From: Spirochaetaceae bacterium
Lineage (GTDB): Bacteria; Spirochaetota; Spirochaetia; DSM-27196; SLAA01
Reading direction: 5' to 3'
Length of the DNA: 39,251 nt
NCBI GenBank assembly: GCA_007695055.1
Contig: REEM01000058.1
Span: forward strand, 1-39,251
The first letter of the stretch is position 1; every line of letters starts with the position of its first letter. The position numbers and the translations under genes were made by a program. The notes below the pieces were generated by a model. The model saw only the letters and a program-made list of their open reading frames with translations, did no database searches and had not been told where the DNA came from. Positions 1 through 8,326 of the stretch are shown piece after piece.

Positions 1-232
1 TGAATACTGGCGGGAATATGTTCACATTATTTAGATTGGTCAGCATTTGAATGATGTCGGCAAGGAAAAACTCTATTACCCCACCGAGAAAAGATCCAAT
101 GAGTCCAATGAGCAAGGCGCCCCAGAATCGACCAAGTACCGGCTTGCGAAGGCCATAGTAAAAAAGGAGCGCCGTGCCAAAGCCAATGATAATGTATGTT
201 AATGCAATATTGAGGTAGTACGTGGTGCTCAT
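1..232 (-). CDS. Membrane protein, partial (C-terminus beyond window edge)
   Basis: Reading the minus strand from an ATG at 232 gives 77 open codons with no stop before the window edge. The peptide has two strongly hydrophobic stretches, about residues 8-26 and 35-57, joined by a short basic turn (GLRKP), and then a polar segment, so it looks like a small integral membrane protein. The frame stays open upstream to a TGA at 302-304 and would encode an amphipathic, basic stretch (RWTFREFLRKLW), so a TTG start at 250 is also possible. There is no clear ribosome binding site for either start. It lies just downstream of the lipoprotein gene on the same strand and is probably cotranscribed. I do not recognise the family. 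A longer ORF in another frame (27-305) has no membrane or family character and is taken as its shadow. Confidence 0.6.
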   Translation of the reverse strand, partial: MSTTYYLNIALTYIIIGFGTALLFYYGLRKPVLGRFWGALLIGLIGSFLGGVIEFFLADIIQMLTNLNNVNIFPPVF

Positions 233-311
233 GTGCCATAGTTTGCGCAAAAACTCTCGGAATGTCCAGCGGTTCTCTGATATTCCGCTCCGTTGGAAAG
301 GTCATTAAATG

Positions 312-1118
312 CTATTGGAAGTCAAGGGGAATCTCGTTGGCTAGAAATATCGGTATGCTATACAAGGGCCTAAAGTCAGGTTGAACCCCGTATGCAACGG
401 CATAGAAGGCAATGCGGAGAGCTGCGCTATCTGTTAAGAGGTTGATGGTGTTTGGAATGTCGGCATGGTTAGTGGCGTATTGATCAAGACCGTAAAAGAG
501 GCGTGGGTTTGCATCCGCGTCGTCGACCGCCCTCACAAGTCGTGCGGCGTCGGCTTCGTTGTTGTTACGCAGTACGAATGCGCCTTCAACACCTACTGAG
601 CCGCTAAAAAGGAGCTGTATAGAAGGTGCGCTCCCTATAGATACCGGGATCAGCGGTAGCCGGGTTTCAAGGCTTCCGTCGTTACGGAGGGACCTCAGGC
701 GGCGATAGTTACGGGCCGTTAGGCGTGCTGTGCCTGGTGGTATGGGGTCTGCCTCTATGGCGTTGCGGTCGTTCTGCAGTTGAGTCTCACCGTTGACACC
801 GCTAAAGTCATAGAACTTATAGTAGATCTCATATCCTCGAAAATTGTCGCTCTGTGGAGTGTCATTATTGCGTGTATCGTGAAGGAACTGTAAGCCCGAA
901 CCTATTGCACTCGGGCTTTCCGGCGGATACAGAAACGGTACAACGTCGAGTCCACAGCTGCTTAATGCAAAGAAACCGCTTAATGCAAAGATGACTAAGA
1001 TGTTTGGGAAGCCCCCACCCCATGCAGCAGCGGGCATACCCCGACCCCGCTTTGCTCCGGTATAGATACCGCGTCTGGACTTAGCGTGGATGCGGGGGAT
1101 CAAGGCCTTCATTAACAT
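312..1118 (-). CDS. Putative lipoprotein of unknown function
   Basis: The protein has a hydrophobic segment ending in a lipobox-like FALSSC (Cys at residue 55 of the longest reading), so it is probably a lipid-anchored envelope protein. The mature part of about 210 residues is polar, with RGYEIYYKFYDF near its start and no motif I can name. The start is uncertain. ATGs at 1118 and 1112 overlap the end of the cyclase gene by 38 bp and give a long basic leader. An ATG at 1037 (MPAAAW) puts the hydrophobic core at the usual distance from the N-terminus but leaves no positive charge before it. None of the three has a convincing Shine-Dalgarno. The overlap suggests cotranscription with the cyclase, so a role linked to that sensor is possible but not shown. 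Confidence 0.7.
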   Translation of the reverse strand: MLMKALIPRIHAKSRRGIYTGAKRGRGMPAAAWGGGFPNILVIFALSGFFALSSCGLDVVPFLYPPESPSAIGSGLQFLHDTRNNDTPQSDNFRGYEIYYKFYDFSGVNGETQLQNDRNAIEADPIPPGTARLTARNYRRLRSLRNDGSLETRLPLIPVSIGSAPSIQLLFSGSVGVEGAFVLRNNNEADAARLVRAVDDADANPRLFYGLDQYATNHADIPNTINLLTDSAALRIAFYAVAYGVQPDFRPLYSIPIFLANEIPLDFQ

Positions 1119-3474
1119 CTAACAACTCGTATATGACAACTGGTTTGTTCTTGCCCTTGACTCGAATGTTATCGAGCTCACGGGCCGTGACTCGGTCGGC
1201 CACAAGACCATAGGTATACTCGCTGATAAGAACATGCGTCTGATACTCTTTGTTGGTACCTTCTAGACGTGCACCAAGGTTAACGTTGTCCCCCATCAAG
1301 GTGTAGTTCATTCGTCCGGCTGACCCCATATTGCCAACAGTCATAATACCTGAGTTGATACCTATTCCAATATCAATACGTTTCTCAGGAGGCCAACCTT
1401 CGTTCAGCACAGCCAAGGCCTCCATCTGCCGCAGGCCACACTTGCAGGCCAGGATTGCGTGATCTTCTTCCTGAAGCGGGGCCCCCCAGAAGCACATGAT
1501 TTCATCCCCGACATACTTATCTAACGTTCCTCGATACTCAAGAATAATGTCGGTCATGCGGGTTAAGTAGATGTTGAGGTGGTTTACAAGTTCCTGAGGT
1601 GACATGGACTCCGACAGGGTTGTAAACCCACGAATGTCTGAGAAGAATACGGTGAGTTCCCGGTCAACGCCACCAAGCTCCGGCGGACTCTCGAGGATTT
1701 CCGATACTACATCTGGACTCACATATTTTCCAAACATTTCTCTGATGCGACGTTTGTCACGTTCCTCGGTCATGACCCGGTAAATGACCACCGCGACCGA
1801 GGTAACCAGAACTGCGATGGCTGGAGAGGAGAAGTTCAACAGGTAGGCCTGTGTGTCAAAAAGAATGGTGACGGTAAAGAAATATACGATTAAGCCACCC
1901 AAAGATAGAACAAAGGCCCATATGGTGGCTATGTGGGCCGTGAGGTATCCGGTTGCAATGGCCAGAGCAAATAGAACAGCAATATCTACGGATCGCGGAG
2001 CGTATTGTAGGAAATTGTCCATGAGTATGGTGTTCAGCGCGTTGGCATGCATCTCAATGCCGTACATAAGCCCATATGGGGTCAATTTTTCGTCTGCAGC
2101 CATTCCGGGGGCAAAGGCGCCGACCATGAGAATTTTGTTCTCAACGCCTCGTGTGGCGGGCCAGGCGCTTGGGTCGAGTCCGGGAACGCGGCGGATATAT
2201 CCAGAGTACGAACGTACCGGAAAGGTCTGGTATTCATCACGGCCGGATCCGGAACGTGGGCCCATGAAGTTTATGAGCATTTCCCCGCGCTTGTTGATAG
2301 GAATAGTGATCTGGGGCACATCACGGTATTCGGCTTCACGCTGTAGGGCTCCCTCGGAATCAAATTCAGCGGGCCGGGTCTGTATGCGATGCGGAACCAA
2401 CTCTCCGCTGATGCGATCAAATACACGGGGAGCTGGAATGGTAATATGGCTCCCAAGCACGATTTCAAGATCACTATAGTCGCGGTGAAAGTACTCAAGT
2501 GCAAGAGAAAGCGTCACGGCAGGAATAATGTGATCTTGGTACATACGAAGAATGTAACTCCCCTGCCCGTCTGCGGACTCAGCACCTCCAAGCGGTACGC
2601 CGTCACGCTGAAGATCAGCGCGCAGGCGGTTTAATGACTCTTCGGTTATCGGGTACTCGACGGTGTGGTCTGAACCAGACCTGTCAAACCACACAAGGCG
2701 TTCATTAGCCGAGCTATCAAGTCGGAAGTCGGTGTCGAGGTCGTGGAATAGAATTTCTCCAAGATACTTCGATGACTTGGCCACGAGCGCTTGGCGACGA
2801 AAGACTGAGTCGTAGTCCTCGTAGTAATTTGCATGACCGTATCCACGAACTGCCTGCCCATATGGAATGAGCGGTGGCTGTAAGCCAAAATTGCTGGGCA
2901 TATGGTCGATATTCCCTTCGACACGGGGAATAGTTCCGACATTGTCAAACAAGGCGTAATGGCGCTGGTAGAGCTCCTGCCCGACCGAGCGTGTTGGGGG
3001 TGGTGTATACTCTAGCACCGTCTCGAGGTACACACGGCCGCTTTCGTACATGCTGTCAATGAGTAATGCGTCGTTATATGGCGCGGTTGCTGGCTCAATG
3101 AAGAATATATCAAGGAAAAGCGACGACTCTCGGCGGCTCTGATCCGAGATTCGGGAAAAGGAGTTTACTAGGTCGGCGTGTACTGCACGTGGAAAAGGCC
3201 ACTGCCCAAGTTCATTCAGCGTCTGGAAGTCCACTCCAATAATGATGATGTCTTGGGATAAGCGCGGGTTCCGTTCAACCTCGACTACACCTTCCTGAAT
3301 AGCTTCAGGTTGGTAGGGATTCTTGAGACGAAAATGCAAATCAAGCATCTTGAGTTCTAACCGCTCGGGAATGGCGGTAAAGACGTTGAGCAAGACGAGG
3401 AAAACGGCTATAGCAATGCCAATGAGTATTCCAGTTCTTTTTCCAAGCAAGGCAGAAAGCATAGTCTTTTTCAT
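1081..3474 (-). CDS. CHASE2-domain class III adenylate cyclase
   Basis: This is a membrane-bound receptor cyclase of 797 residues, predicted to make cAMP from ATP in response to an extracytoplasmic signal. One N-terminal membrane helix (about 14-34) is followed by a CHASE2 sensor of roughly 430 residues. Its hallmarks are the IIIIGVD strand, GQWPFPR, and the closing TPYGLMYGIEMHANALNT segment. Three membrane helices (about 495-575) and a linker lead to the catalytic domain (about 605-785). Catalytic residues are intact: metal-binding D613 (FSDIRGFT) and D657 (GDEIMCFWG), adenine-selecting K653 and D729 (MGDNVN), and transition-state residues N732 and R736. The Lys/Asp pair argues for adenylate rather than guanylate cyclase. 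The start ATG has GGAG seven bases upstream. It lies downstream of the TPR protein gene across a 129-base leader and overlaps the lipoprotein gene. The ligand is unknown. Confidence 0.93.
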   Translation of the reverse strand: MKKTMLSALLGKRTGILIGIAIAVFLVLLNVFTAIPERLELKMLDLHFRLKNPYQPEAIQEGVVEVERNPRLSQDIIIIGVDFQTLNELGQWPFPRAVHADLVNSFSRISDQSRRESSLFLDIFFIEPATAPYNDALLIDSMYESGRVYLETVLEYTPPPTRSVGQELYQRHYALFDNVGTIPRVEGNIDHMPSNFGLQPPLIPYGQAVRGYGHANYYEDYDSVFRRQALVAKSSKYLGEILFHDLDTDFRLDSSANERLVWFDRSGSDHTVEYPITEESLNRLRADLQRDGVPLGGAESADGQGSYILRMYQDHIIPAVTLSLALEYFHRDYSDLEIVLGSHITIPAPRVFDRISGELVPHRIQTRPAEFDSEGALQREAEYRDVPQITIPINKRGEMLINFMGPRSGSGRDEYQTFPVRSYSGYIRRVPGLDPSAWPATRGVENKILMVGAFAPGMAADEKLTPYGLMYGIEMHANALNTILMDNFLQYAPRSVDIAVLFALAIATGYLTAHIATIWAFVLSLGGLIVYFFTVTILFDTQAYLLNFSSPAIAVLVTSVAVVIYRVMTEERDKRRIREMFGKYVSPDVVSEILESPPELGGVDRELTVFFSDIRGFTTLSESMSPQELVNHLNIYLTRMTDIILEYRGTLDKYVGDEIMCFWGAPLQEEDHAILACKCGLRQMEALAVLNEGWPPEKRIDIGIGINSGIMTVGNMGSAGRMNYTLMGDNVNLGARLEGTNKEYQTHVLISEYTYGLVADRVTARELDNIRVKGKNKPVVIYELLDVNEGLDPPHPR

Positions 3475-3603
3475 GTCGGCACTCCGGAACGTGAATTGCC
3501 GATACGGGCGGGCGTCTCTCTTTTGTCTAAGAGCGCCCGGTGTTTCCGCCCGGCCGACAACCCGCCGTACCAGATATAGGGTCCGGCGGCTCGCACTCTA
3601 TCG
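3475..3603 (-). promoter_or_regulatory. Structured leader upstream of the adenylate cyclase
   Basis: This stretch between two minus-strand genes holds three possible hairpins in the transcript. The first is CCGCCG/CGGCGG around a 16-base loop. The second is GGGCG-CTCTT pairing with AAGAG-(AGA)-CGCCC. The third pairs GGCA(A)TTC with GAGTGCC, and its second arm overlaps the GGAG ribosome binding site of the cyclase. None is followed by a T-tract, so these are not simple terminators. Control of cyclase translation by structure is an inference. No known riboswitch class fits. Confidence 0.35.
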
Positions 3604-4281
3604 CTACTGCGATTCGAAATAGATTATACGGTTTCTGGCCAGATTTGTCCAAGCCGCACCCGAGAAATCCTGTACTAATCTTTCGTAATGCGCCCGGGCG
3701 GTATCGCGATCGTTGCGCTCCTCGGCAAGTCGTCCAAGAGCAAATAGTGCGCGAGGAGTCTCGGGGGCCTCGCGACCGTGGTCGTCTACAAGTTTTTGGT
3801 ATGACTCCCGGGCATCTTCTTTATTTCCTGTCTCCTCGAAAGCTAGGCCCGCAAGCAGGAGCGCCCGTGATGCGAGATGAGAGCGAGGGTTGCGCTGCGC
3901 AAGGCTAAGGAAGTCTTCGGCGGCTGAATCATAGTCGCCTCGATCCCATGCAAGTTCAGCCGAAACAAATGCAGCGCGAGCCGCGGCGTAGGTTCCTGAG
4001 TAGTTGCTGCGAATATCGGTGAGGATTCCCCGCAGTTCCGATAGGAGGTCTTCCTGAGCGGCATCATCCGCTACCTGGATTTCATCATAGAGTTCCAGGC
4101 CCTGCTCTAGTTTCTGAAGGGCTTGTTCGGATCTGCGTGAGTTGTACTCAAAAAACCCAAAGAGTCCTGCGCTTCCGAGCACAAGGACAGCCAAGAGTAT
4201 GGCAAGAGTACGTCTGTTCTTCTGAAGAAATCCTACAAGCTTCTCAGGAAAGCTTAATTTTTGGTCGGTACCGGCTGTCAT
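3604..4281 (-). CDS. TPR membrane protein (YfgM/TPR_21-like)
   Basis: The protein has 225 residues from the ATG at 4281, which has AAGGAG nine bases upstream. A longer reading to 4356 adds 25 residues without such a site. A short cytoplasmic N-terminus (KLVGFLQKNRR) leads into one membrane helix (about 20-41). An alpha-helical region follows with at least three TPR units, seen as AEDFLSLAQRNPRSHLASRALLLAGLA and two similar blocks, written here only as a pattern of A-LA-LA spacing. This matches the architecture of YfgM-type proteins, single-pass TPR proteins that work with the Sec translocon or periplasmic chaperones. The family call is by architecture only. It sits between a sigma-54 activator and a receptor cyclase. 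Confidence 0.75.
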   Translation of the reverse strand: MTAGTDQKLSFPEKLVGFLQKNRRTLAILLAVLVLGSAGLFGFFEYNSRRSEQALQKLEQGLELYDEIQVADDAAQEDLLSELRGILTDIRSNYSGTYAAARAAFVSAELAWDRGDYDSAAEDFLSLAQRNPRSHLASRALLLAGLAFEETGNKEDARESYQKLVDDHGREAPETPRALFALGRLAEERNDRDTARAHYERLVQDFSGAAWTNLARNRIIYFESQ

Positions 4282-4392
4282 GCGGTGGTGCTCCTTGTCG
4301 TATAGTCTTTGAAAAGCTACGTTCGTTAGTAATGGTTTTTGGTCGTTAAACCTCAATAATGCCCGATTTTTGGCGCGGACAACCAGCCGTGC

Positions 4393-5901
4393 TTAGCGGC
4401 GTATATCAAGTTCCTTCATGAGTCGTGACAAATATGTGCGTTGTATACCAAGCGCTTTTGCTGTTTCGGTTTGGTGCCAGTTGTGCTGTTCCAGGGCGTT
4501 CCGAAGGTAGTTGCGTTTGAACAAGTTGATTGAGTCCTTGAGGGTTTTTCCGTGATAGTGCTCCTCTGCGCTTGATTCATGATCGCTGAGCATAAGATGT
4601 TGAGGTTGGATATAGTCATCACGGCAAATTACAACCGCCCGTTCGACAACGTTTTCCAGTTCGCGCACGTTACCTGGCCATGAATAGGCTAAAAGGCTCT
4701 CCATGGCCTCGTCGGTGAAACCCCGCAGCTGCTTCTTGGTTTCGCCGTTAAGTTGTTTGAGAAAAAACTCAGCCAAGGCCGGAATATCTTCAGGACGGCG
4801 GCGCAGCGGCGGCACAACAATGGGAAGTACATTGAGGCGATAGTACAGGTCACTCCGAAAGCTGCCGTTCTGTACCGCCTTCTCAATATCACGGTTGGTG
4901 GCCGCAATAATGCGTACATCGACCGTAATCTGCTCACTTGAACCGACCCGTTCAAAACTCCGCTGCTGCAGAACGCGGAGCATTTTTGCTTGTAATTTGA
5001 GAGGAAACTCGCCTATTTCATCAAGAAAGATGGTGCCTCCGTGCGCGAGCTCGAACCTGCCTTGACGGTCGGCATGTGCGTCGGTGAAGGCCCCCTTCAC
5101 ATGGCCAAAAAGTTCACTTTCAAGGAGGGACTCAGGTAGTGCCGCACAGTTAACACGAACAAGGGGCCCCGTAGAACGGTGACTATGGCGGTGGATCTGC
5201 TCTGCGAATAGCTCCTTGCCTACACCACTTTCACCCATGATCAGCACCGATGAGTCGGTCTCAGCAACACGTTTTGCCAGTTCCAGCTTCTCTGCCATTG
5301 CAGGACTACGATACACGAGGCGATGGTATCCTTGGTCAGCATTTACCTGGTCTTGAAGACGTGAGATTTCCTCACGCGCCCGCTGAAATGAACGGGCATT
5401 CTGCAGTGCCAGGGCGGCCTGGTTTGCAAATATCTCGAGCCACTGCAGGTCGTGTTGGTCAAATACCTTGCCGTCGCGCTTATTGATCATCTCCAGGACG
5501 CCGACACAACGGTCTTTCACGCGCATGGGAACAGCAAGGATTGAGTTGGTGGTGTAGCCAATTTGTTTGCTTATGGCCGAGAAAAAGCGAGGGTCCTCCG
5601 CAACATCATCAACAATCAGGGAGCGGTTATGTTGTGCAACCCATCCGGCTATTCCTTCACCCAGATGCAGTGAGTACCGTGAGAGCTCCGGGCCCTTAGA
5701 CCCCAGCGATATCTCAAAGTACAGCTTGTTGTTTTCGGAGTTGAGCAAAAGAAGGGAGGAAGCTTCGGCACTGGTTAGACGTGTCGCAGACTCAACAATG
5801 CGCTGGAGTAACTCCCGCGCATTGCTGTAGTCCGAGTTAATGAGGGTATTAATCTCAATAAAAGTTTCGAATCGACGCTGGTCGAGGTCCGATTTGAACA
5901 T
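4393..5901 (-). CDS. GAF-domain sigma-54 dependent transcriptional activator (NtrC family)
   Basis: This protein of 502 residues combines a GAF sensor (about 15-170), a short helical linker, an AAA+ sigma-54 interaction domain (about 195-430) and a Fis-type helix-turn-helix (about 462-500). It would activate RNA polymerase carrying sigma-54 in response to a small molecule or redox signal bound by the GAF domain. Walker A is GESGVGKE (223-230), Walker B is IFLDEI (291-296), and the arginine fingers lie in FRSDLYYRLNVLP. The loop that contacts sigma-54 reads GAFTDA (270-275) instead of the usual GAFTGA. There is no receiver domain, so it is not a classical response regulator. It follows rpsA by 19 bases and is probably part of the same transcript. 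Its targets cannot be read from this window. Confidence 0.92.
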   Translation of the reverse strand: MFKSDLDQRRFETFIEINTLINSDYSNARELLQRIVESATRLTSAEASSLLLLNSENNKLYFEISLGSKGPELSRYSLHLGEGIAGWVAQHNRSLIVDDVAEDPRFFSAISKQIGYTTNSILAVPMRVKDRCVGVLEMINKRDGKVFDQHDLQWLEIFANQAALALQNARSFQRAREEISRLQDQVNADQGYHRLVYRSPAMAEKLELAKRVAETDSSVLIMGESGVGKELFAEQIHRHSHRSTGPLVRVNCAALPESLLESELFGHVKGAFTDAHADRQGRFELAHGGTIFLDEIGEFPLKLQAKMLRVLQQRSFERVGSSEQITVDVRIIAATNRDIEKAVQNGSFRSDLYYRLNVLPIVVPPLRRRPEDIPALAEFFLKQLNGETKKQLRGFTDEAMESLLAYSWPGNVRELENVVERAVVICRDDYIQPQHLMLSDHESSAEEHYHGKTLKDSINLFKRNYLRNALEQHNWHQTETAKALGIQRTYLSRLMKELDIRR

Positions 5902-5920
5902 TGCTCATTCCGAACCTGCC

Positions 5921-7645
5921 TCAGGTTTCGCTCTTGTCCTTGAGAAAATCACCGAGGGTAAAGGTTGCTTCGTCGTCATTGTCGTGAATGTACTTCTGGA
6001 GTTCTTCACGCTGTTCTTTACGTTCAACTTCACGCACCGAGAGGCCAAGCCGCTGTTTGGGTGGGTTCACCTCAGTGATAACTACCGAAAGTTTGTCACC
6101 CGGCTTTAGTTTGGCAACCGCCTGTTCGAAGGTTTCGGTTCGTGAGTCAACGAGTGCGTTCTTGTTAATGAGACCCTCAACTCCTCCTGGAACCCGGAGG
6201 AATACGCCGAAGTCCGTAATGTTGGTGATCTCACCCTCAAGAATCGTGCGGTTCGAGTATGCGCGCTTGAGACCTGCCCAGGGATCTTCATCAAGTTGCT
6301 TCAGGCTGAGCCGGATGTTGCGGTTTTCCACATCGAACGCGGACACGACGCACTCAATCTCCTGTCCTTCTTCAAGTAATTCAGAAGGATGACGAGGACG
6401 CTCGGTCCAGGAGATGTCGTCAACATGGAGGAAGCCGTCTATACCTTCTTCAAGTTCGATAAAGGCACCGGAATTAGTGATCTTCTTAATAACACGACTG
6501 AGGCGCATACCCACAGGATACTTTTCAGGAAGATCTTCCCAAGGATTGGGTAGCACCTGCTTGATCCCAAGCGACACGCGACCTTGCGCAAGATCATAGT
6601 CAAGAATCTTGGTCTCAACCTCGTCACCGGGAGAGAGAACTTCTTTGGGGTGGTTAATACGCTTGACCCAGGAAAGCTCGGAAATATGGGCGAGGCCCTC
6701 AATGCCTTCCTCGATCTCAATAAAGGCGCCAAAGTCAGTCAACTTGGTGACCTTGCCACTCACAATGTCGTCGACGCGATATTTGTCCTCAAATGTGCTC
6801 CAGGGGTCGGGAGTCATATGACGCAGCGAGAGATTGATCTTCTGGTCTTCCGGTTCCATCCGGATCACCTTGAGCTTGAGGGTTTCACCCTTCTTCACTA
6901 CATCTTTGGGACGAGTTACGTGTCCCCAACTCATGTCATTGATATGGAGGAGCCCGTCAAAGCCACCGAGGTCAATAAAGGCACCGAAGGAGGTAAAGCT
7001 CTTAACCACACCGTCAACCTCGTCACCAATTGCGATATTATTAAAGAATCCTTCCTTGGCGAGCTTGGTTTCTTCCTCCAACCACGCGCGCCGTGAAAGA
7101 ATGATATTTACTCGATTCTCACTGTAGAGCCGCTCTACATAGAACTTGGAGTCAAGTCCTACATATTCATCTGGCTCATCAATGCGACGGTTGTCCATCT
7201 TGGAAATGGGGTTGAATCCGCGTATATCTGCAATCAGCTGAACCTCAAAGCCGCCTTTCACGCTACGGACGACTTTTCCGTCCACCGGAGTGCGATCCTG
7301 GAAGGCATCTTTGAGGACTTTCCAATAGGCTTTCTCGTCTGCCTTCTTTTTGGAAACAGATATACCGCCTGAGCGAGTTTCTTTACTGAGGAGCACGACA
7401 TCTACTTCGTCGCCGATTTGCGGAGGGGTAGCAAATTCGTCTACCGGCACTCTGCCTTCGGACTTGTAGCCGATGTCCACGAAGACATTCTCCGTGCCAA
7501 CCTGAACCACGGTTCCGGTCACTAAGTGACCGACCTCGGGCTGCCCTACCTCCATTTCATCAAGTTTCTTCATGAACTCTTCTTGCATATCTTCCTGAAG
7601 AGTCGGGTTGAGCGGTTCAGCGTTGTGCGCTTCATTATCAGTCAT
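5921..7645 (-). CDS. rpsA: 30S ribosomal protein S1
   Basis: The protein has 574 residues and six S1 RNA-binding repeats (about 37-100, 119-186, 206-276, 293-363, 378-449, 467-538). The central ones show the typical FGAFIDLGGFDGLLHIND and FGAFIEIEEGIEGLAHIS patterns. The full set of six matches the Gram-negative form that recruits mRNA with weak ribosome binding sites. Its ATG lies two codons after the TAG of cmk and in the same frame. AGGAG in the end of cmk, twelve bases before the ATG, is the likely ribosome binding site. As I recall, treponemes have Cmk and S1 as one protein, so this arrangement may be the split or pre-fusion state. Confidence 0.97.
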   Translation of the reverse strand: MTDNEAHNAEPLNPTLQEDMQEEFMKKLDEMEVGQPEVGHLVTGTVVQVGTENVFVDIGYKSEGRVPVDEFATPPQIGDEVDVVLLSKETRSGGISVSKKKADEKAYWKVLKDAFQDRTPVDGKVVRSVKGGFEVQLIADIRGFNPISKMDNRRIDEPDEYVGLDSKFYVERLYSENRVNIILSRRAWLEEETKLAKEGFFNNIAIGDEVDGVVKSFTSFGAFIDLGGFDGLLHINDMSWGHVTRPKDVVKKGETLKLKVIRMEPEDQKINLSLRHMTPDPWSTFEDKYRVDDIVSGKVTKLTDFGAFIEIEEGIEGLAHISELSWVKRINHPKEVLSPGDEVETKILDYDLAQGRVSLGIKQVLPNPWEDLPEKYPVGMRLSRVIKKITNSGAFIELEEGIDGFLHVDDISWTERPRHPSELLEEGQEIECVVSAFDVENRNIRLSLKQLDEDPWAGLKRAYSNRTILEGEITNITDFGVFLRVPGGVEGLINKNALVDSRTETFEQAVAKLKPGDKLSVVITEVNPPKQRLGLSVREVERKEQREELQKYIHDNDDEATFTLGDFLKDKSET

Positions 7646-7651
7646 ACTAAA

Positions 7652-8326
7652 CTAGTTCTCCTGCTGAATTTTATCACTTTGAATAGTGGTGGTTACTTTG
7701 TCACAAACTTCCTCGATGGTCAAGTGCGATGTATCCAAATACAAGGCGTCGGGCGCTATGACGAGTGCCCCATGCTCTTTTGTACGGTCGGCTTCATCTC
7801 GTTCTGCAATGGCGTTGCGAATATCTTCATAGCTGCTACGCTGCTGTTCTGGGGTCGATTCGGCCTGTTGGGAGTATCTTCTTTGGGCGCGGGACTCGAT
7901 ATCGGCATCCAGGTAGACCTTAAACTCAGCGTCGGGGAACACAACGGTCGTTATATCCCGGCCCTCAACGACAATATCGCCCTTTGCGGCGGTGCTTCGA
8001 AGCGTAGTGTTTACAATTTCACGTACGCGAAGCACACTTGAGACGGCTGACACATGACGGTCAACCTGCTCGCCGTGGAGCTCTGCATCCGGGACAAAGT
8101 TGCCTGATATGCTCAGGCCACCGTCGGCCGGAAGAATCTCTACACCCTCTGCTATTGAAATTATGGTTGCGCTGTCGGTGCTTGGGCCAGCGGATTGCAG
8201 TACCTGGTGGGTGATTGCCCGATAGAGCTTACCGCTATTGAGGTGATGAAATCCAAGTCGTTTTGCCACCAGTTGCGACACTACGCTTTTTCCGCTGCCA
8301 GCGGGGCCGTCTATAGCTATAACCAT
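7652..8326 (-). CDS. cmk: Cytidylate kinase
   Basis: The enzyme phosphorylates CMP and dCMP to the diphosphates with ATP in the cytoplasm. It has 224 residues, the normal length. The P-loop GPAGSGKS is at 7-14, HHLNSGKLYRAIT follows as the NMP-binding segment, VVEGRDITTVVFPDAEFKVYL is the usual core strand pattern, and a lid region of RAQRRYSQ type is present. The ATG follows the TAA of rluB with no base between them and in the same frame. It ends with TAG two codons before the rpsA start, again in frame. The cmk-rpsA pair is conserved in many bacteria. Confidence 0.97.
   Translation of the reverse strand: MVIAIDGPAGSGKSVVSQLVAKRLGFHHLNSGKLYRAITHQVLQSAGPSTDSATIISIAEGVEILPADGGLSISGNFVPDAELHGEQVDRHVSAVSSVLRVREIVNTTLRSTAAKGDIVVEGRDITTVVFPDAEFKVYLDADIESRAQRRYSQQAESTPEQQRSSYEDIRNAIAERDEADRTKEHGALVIAPDALYLDTSHLTIEEVCDKVTTTIQSDKIQQEN

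Noticed and set aside
27-305. 92-codon minus-strand ORF at the left edge
   Set aside because: Its product has no family or membrane pattern, while another frame of the same strand (from 232) encodes a clear hydrophobic membrane protein.
1853-2479. 208-codon plus-strand ORF opposite the cyclase
   Set aside because: Lies wholly within a well-supported gene. The product shows no domain.
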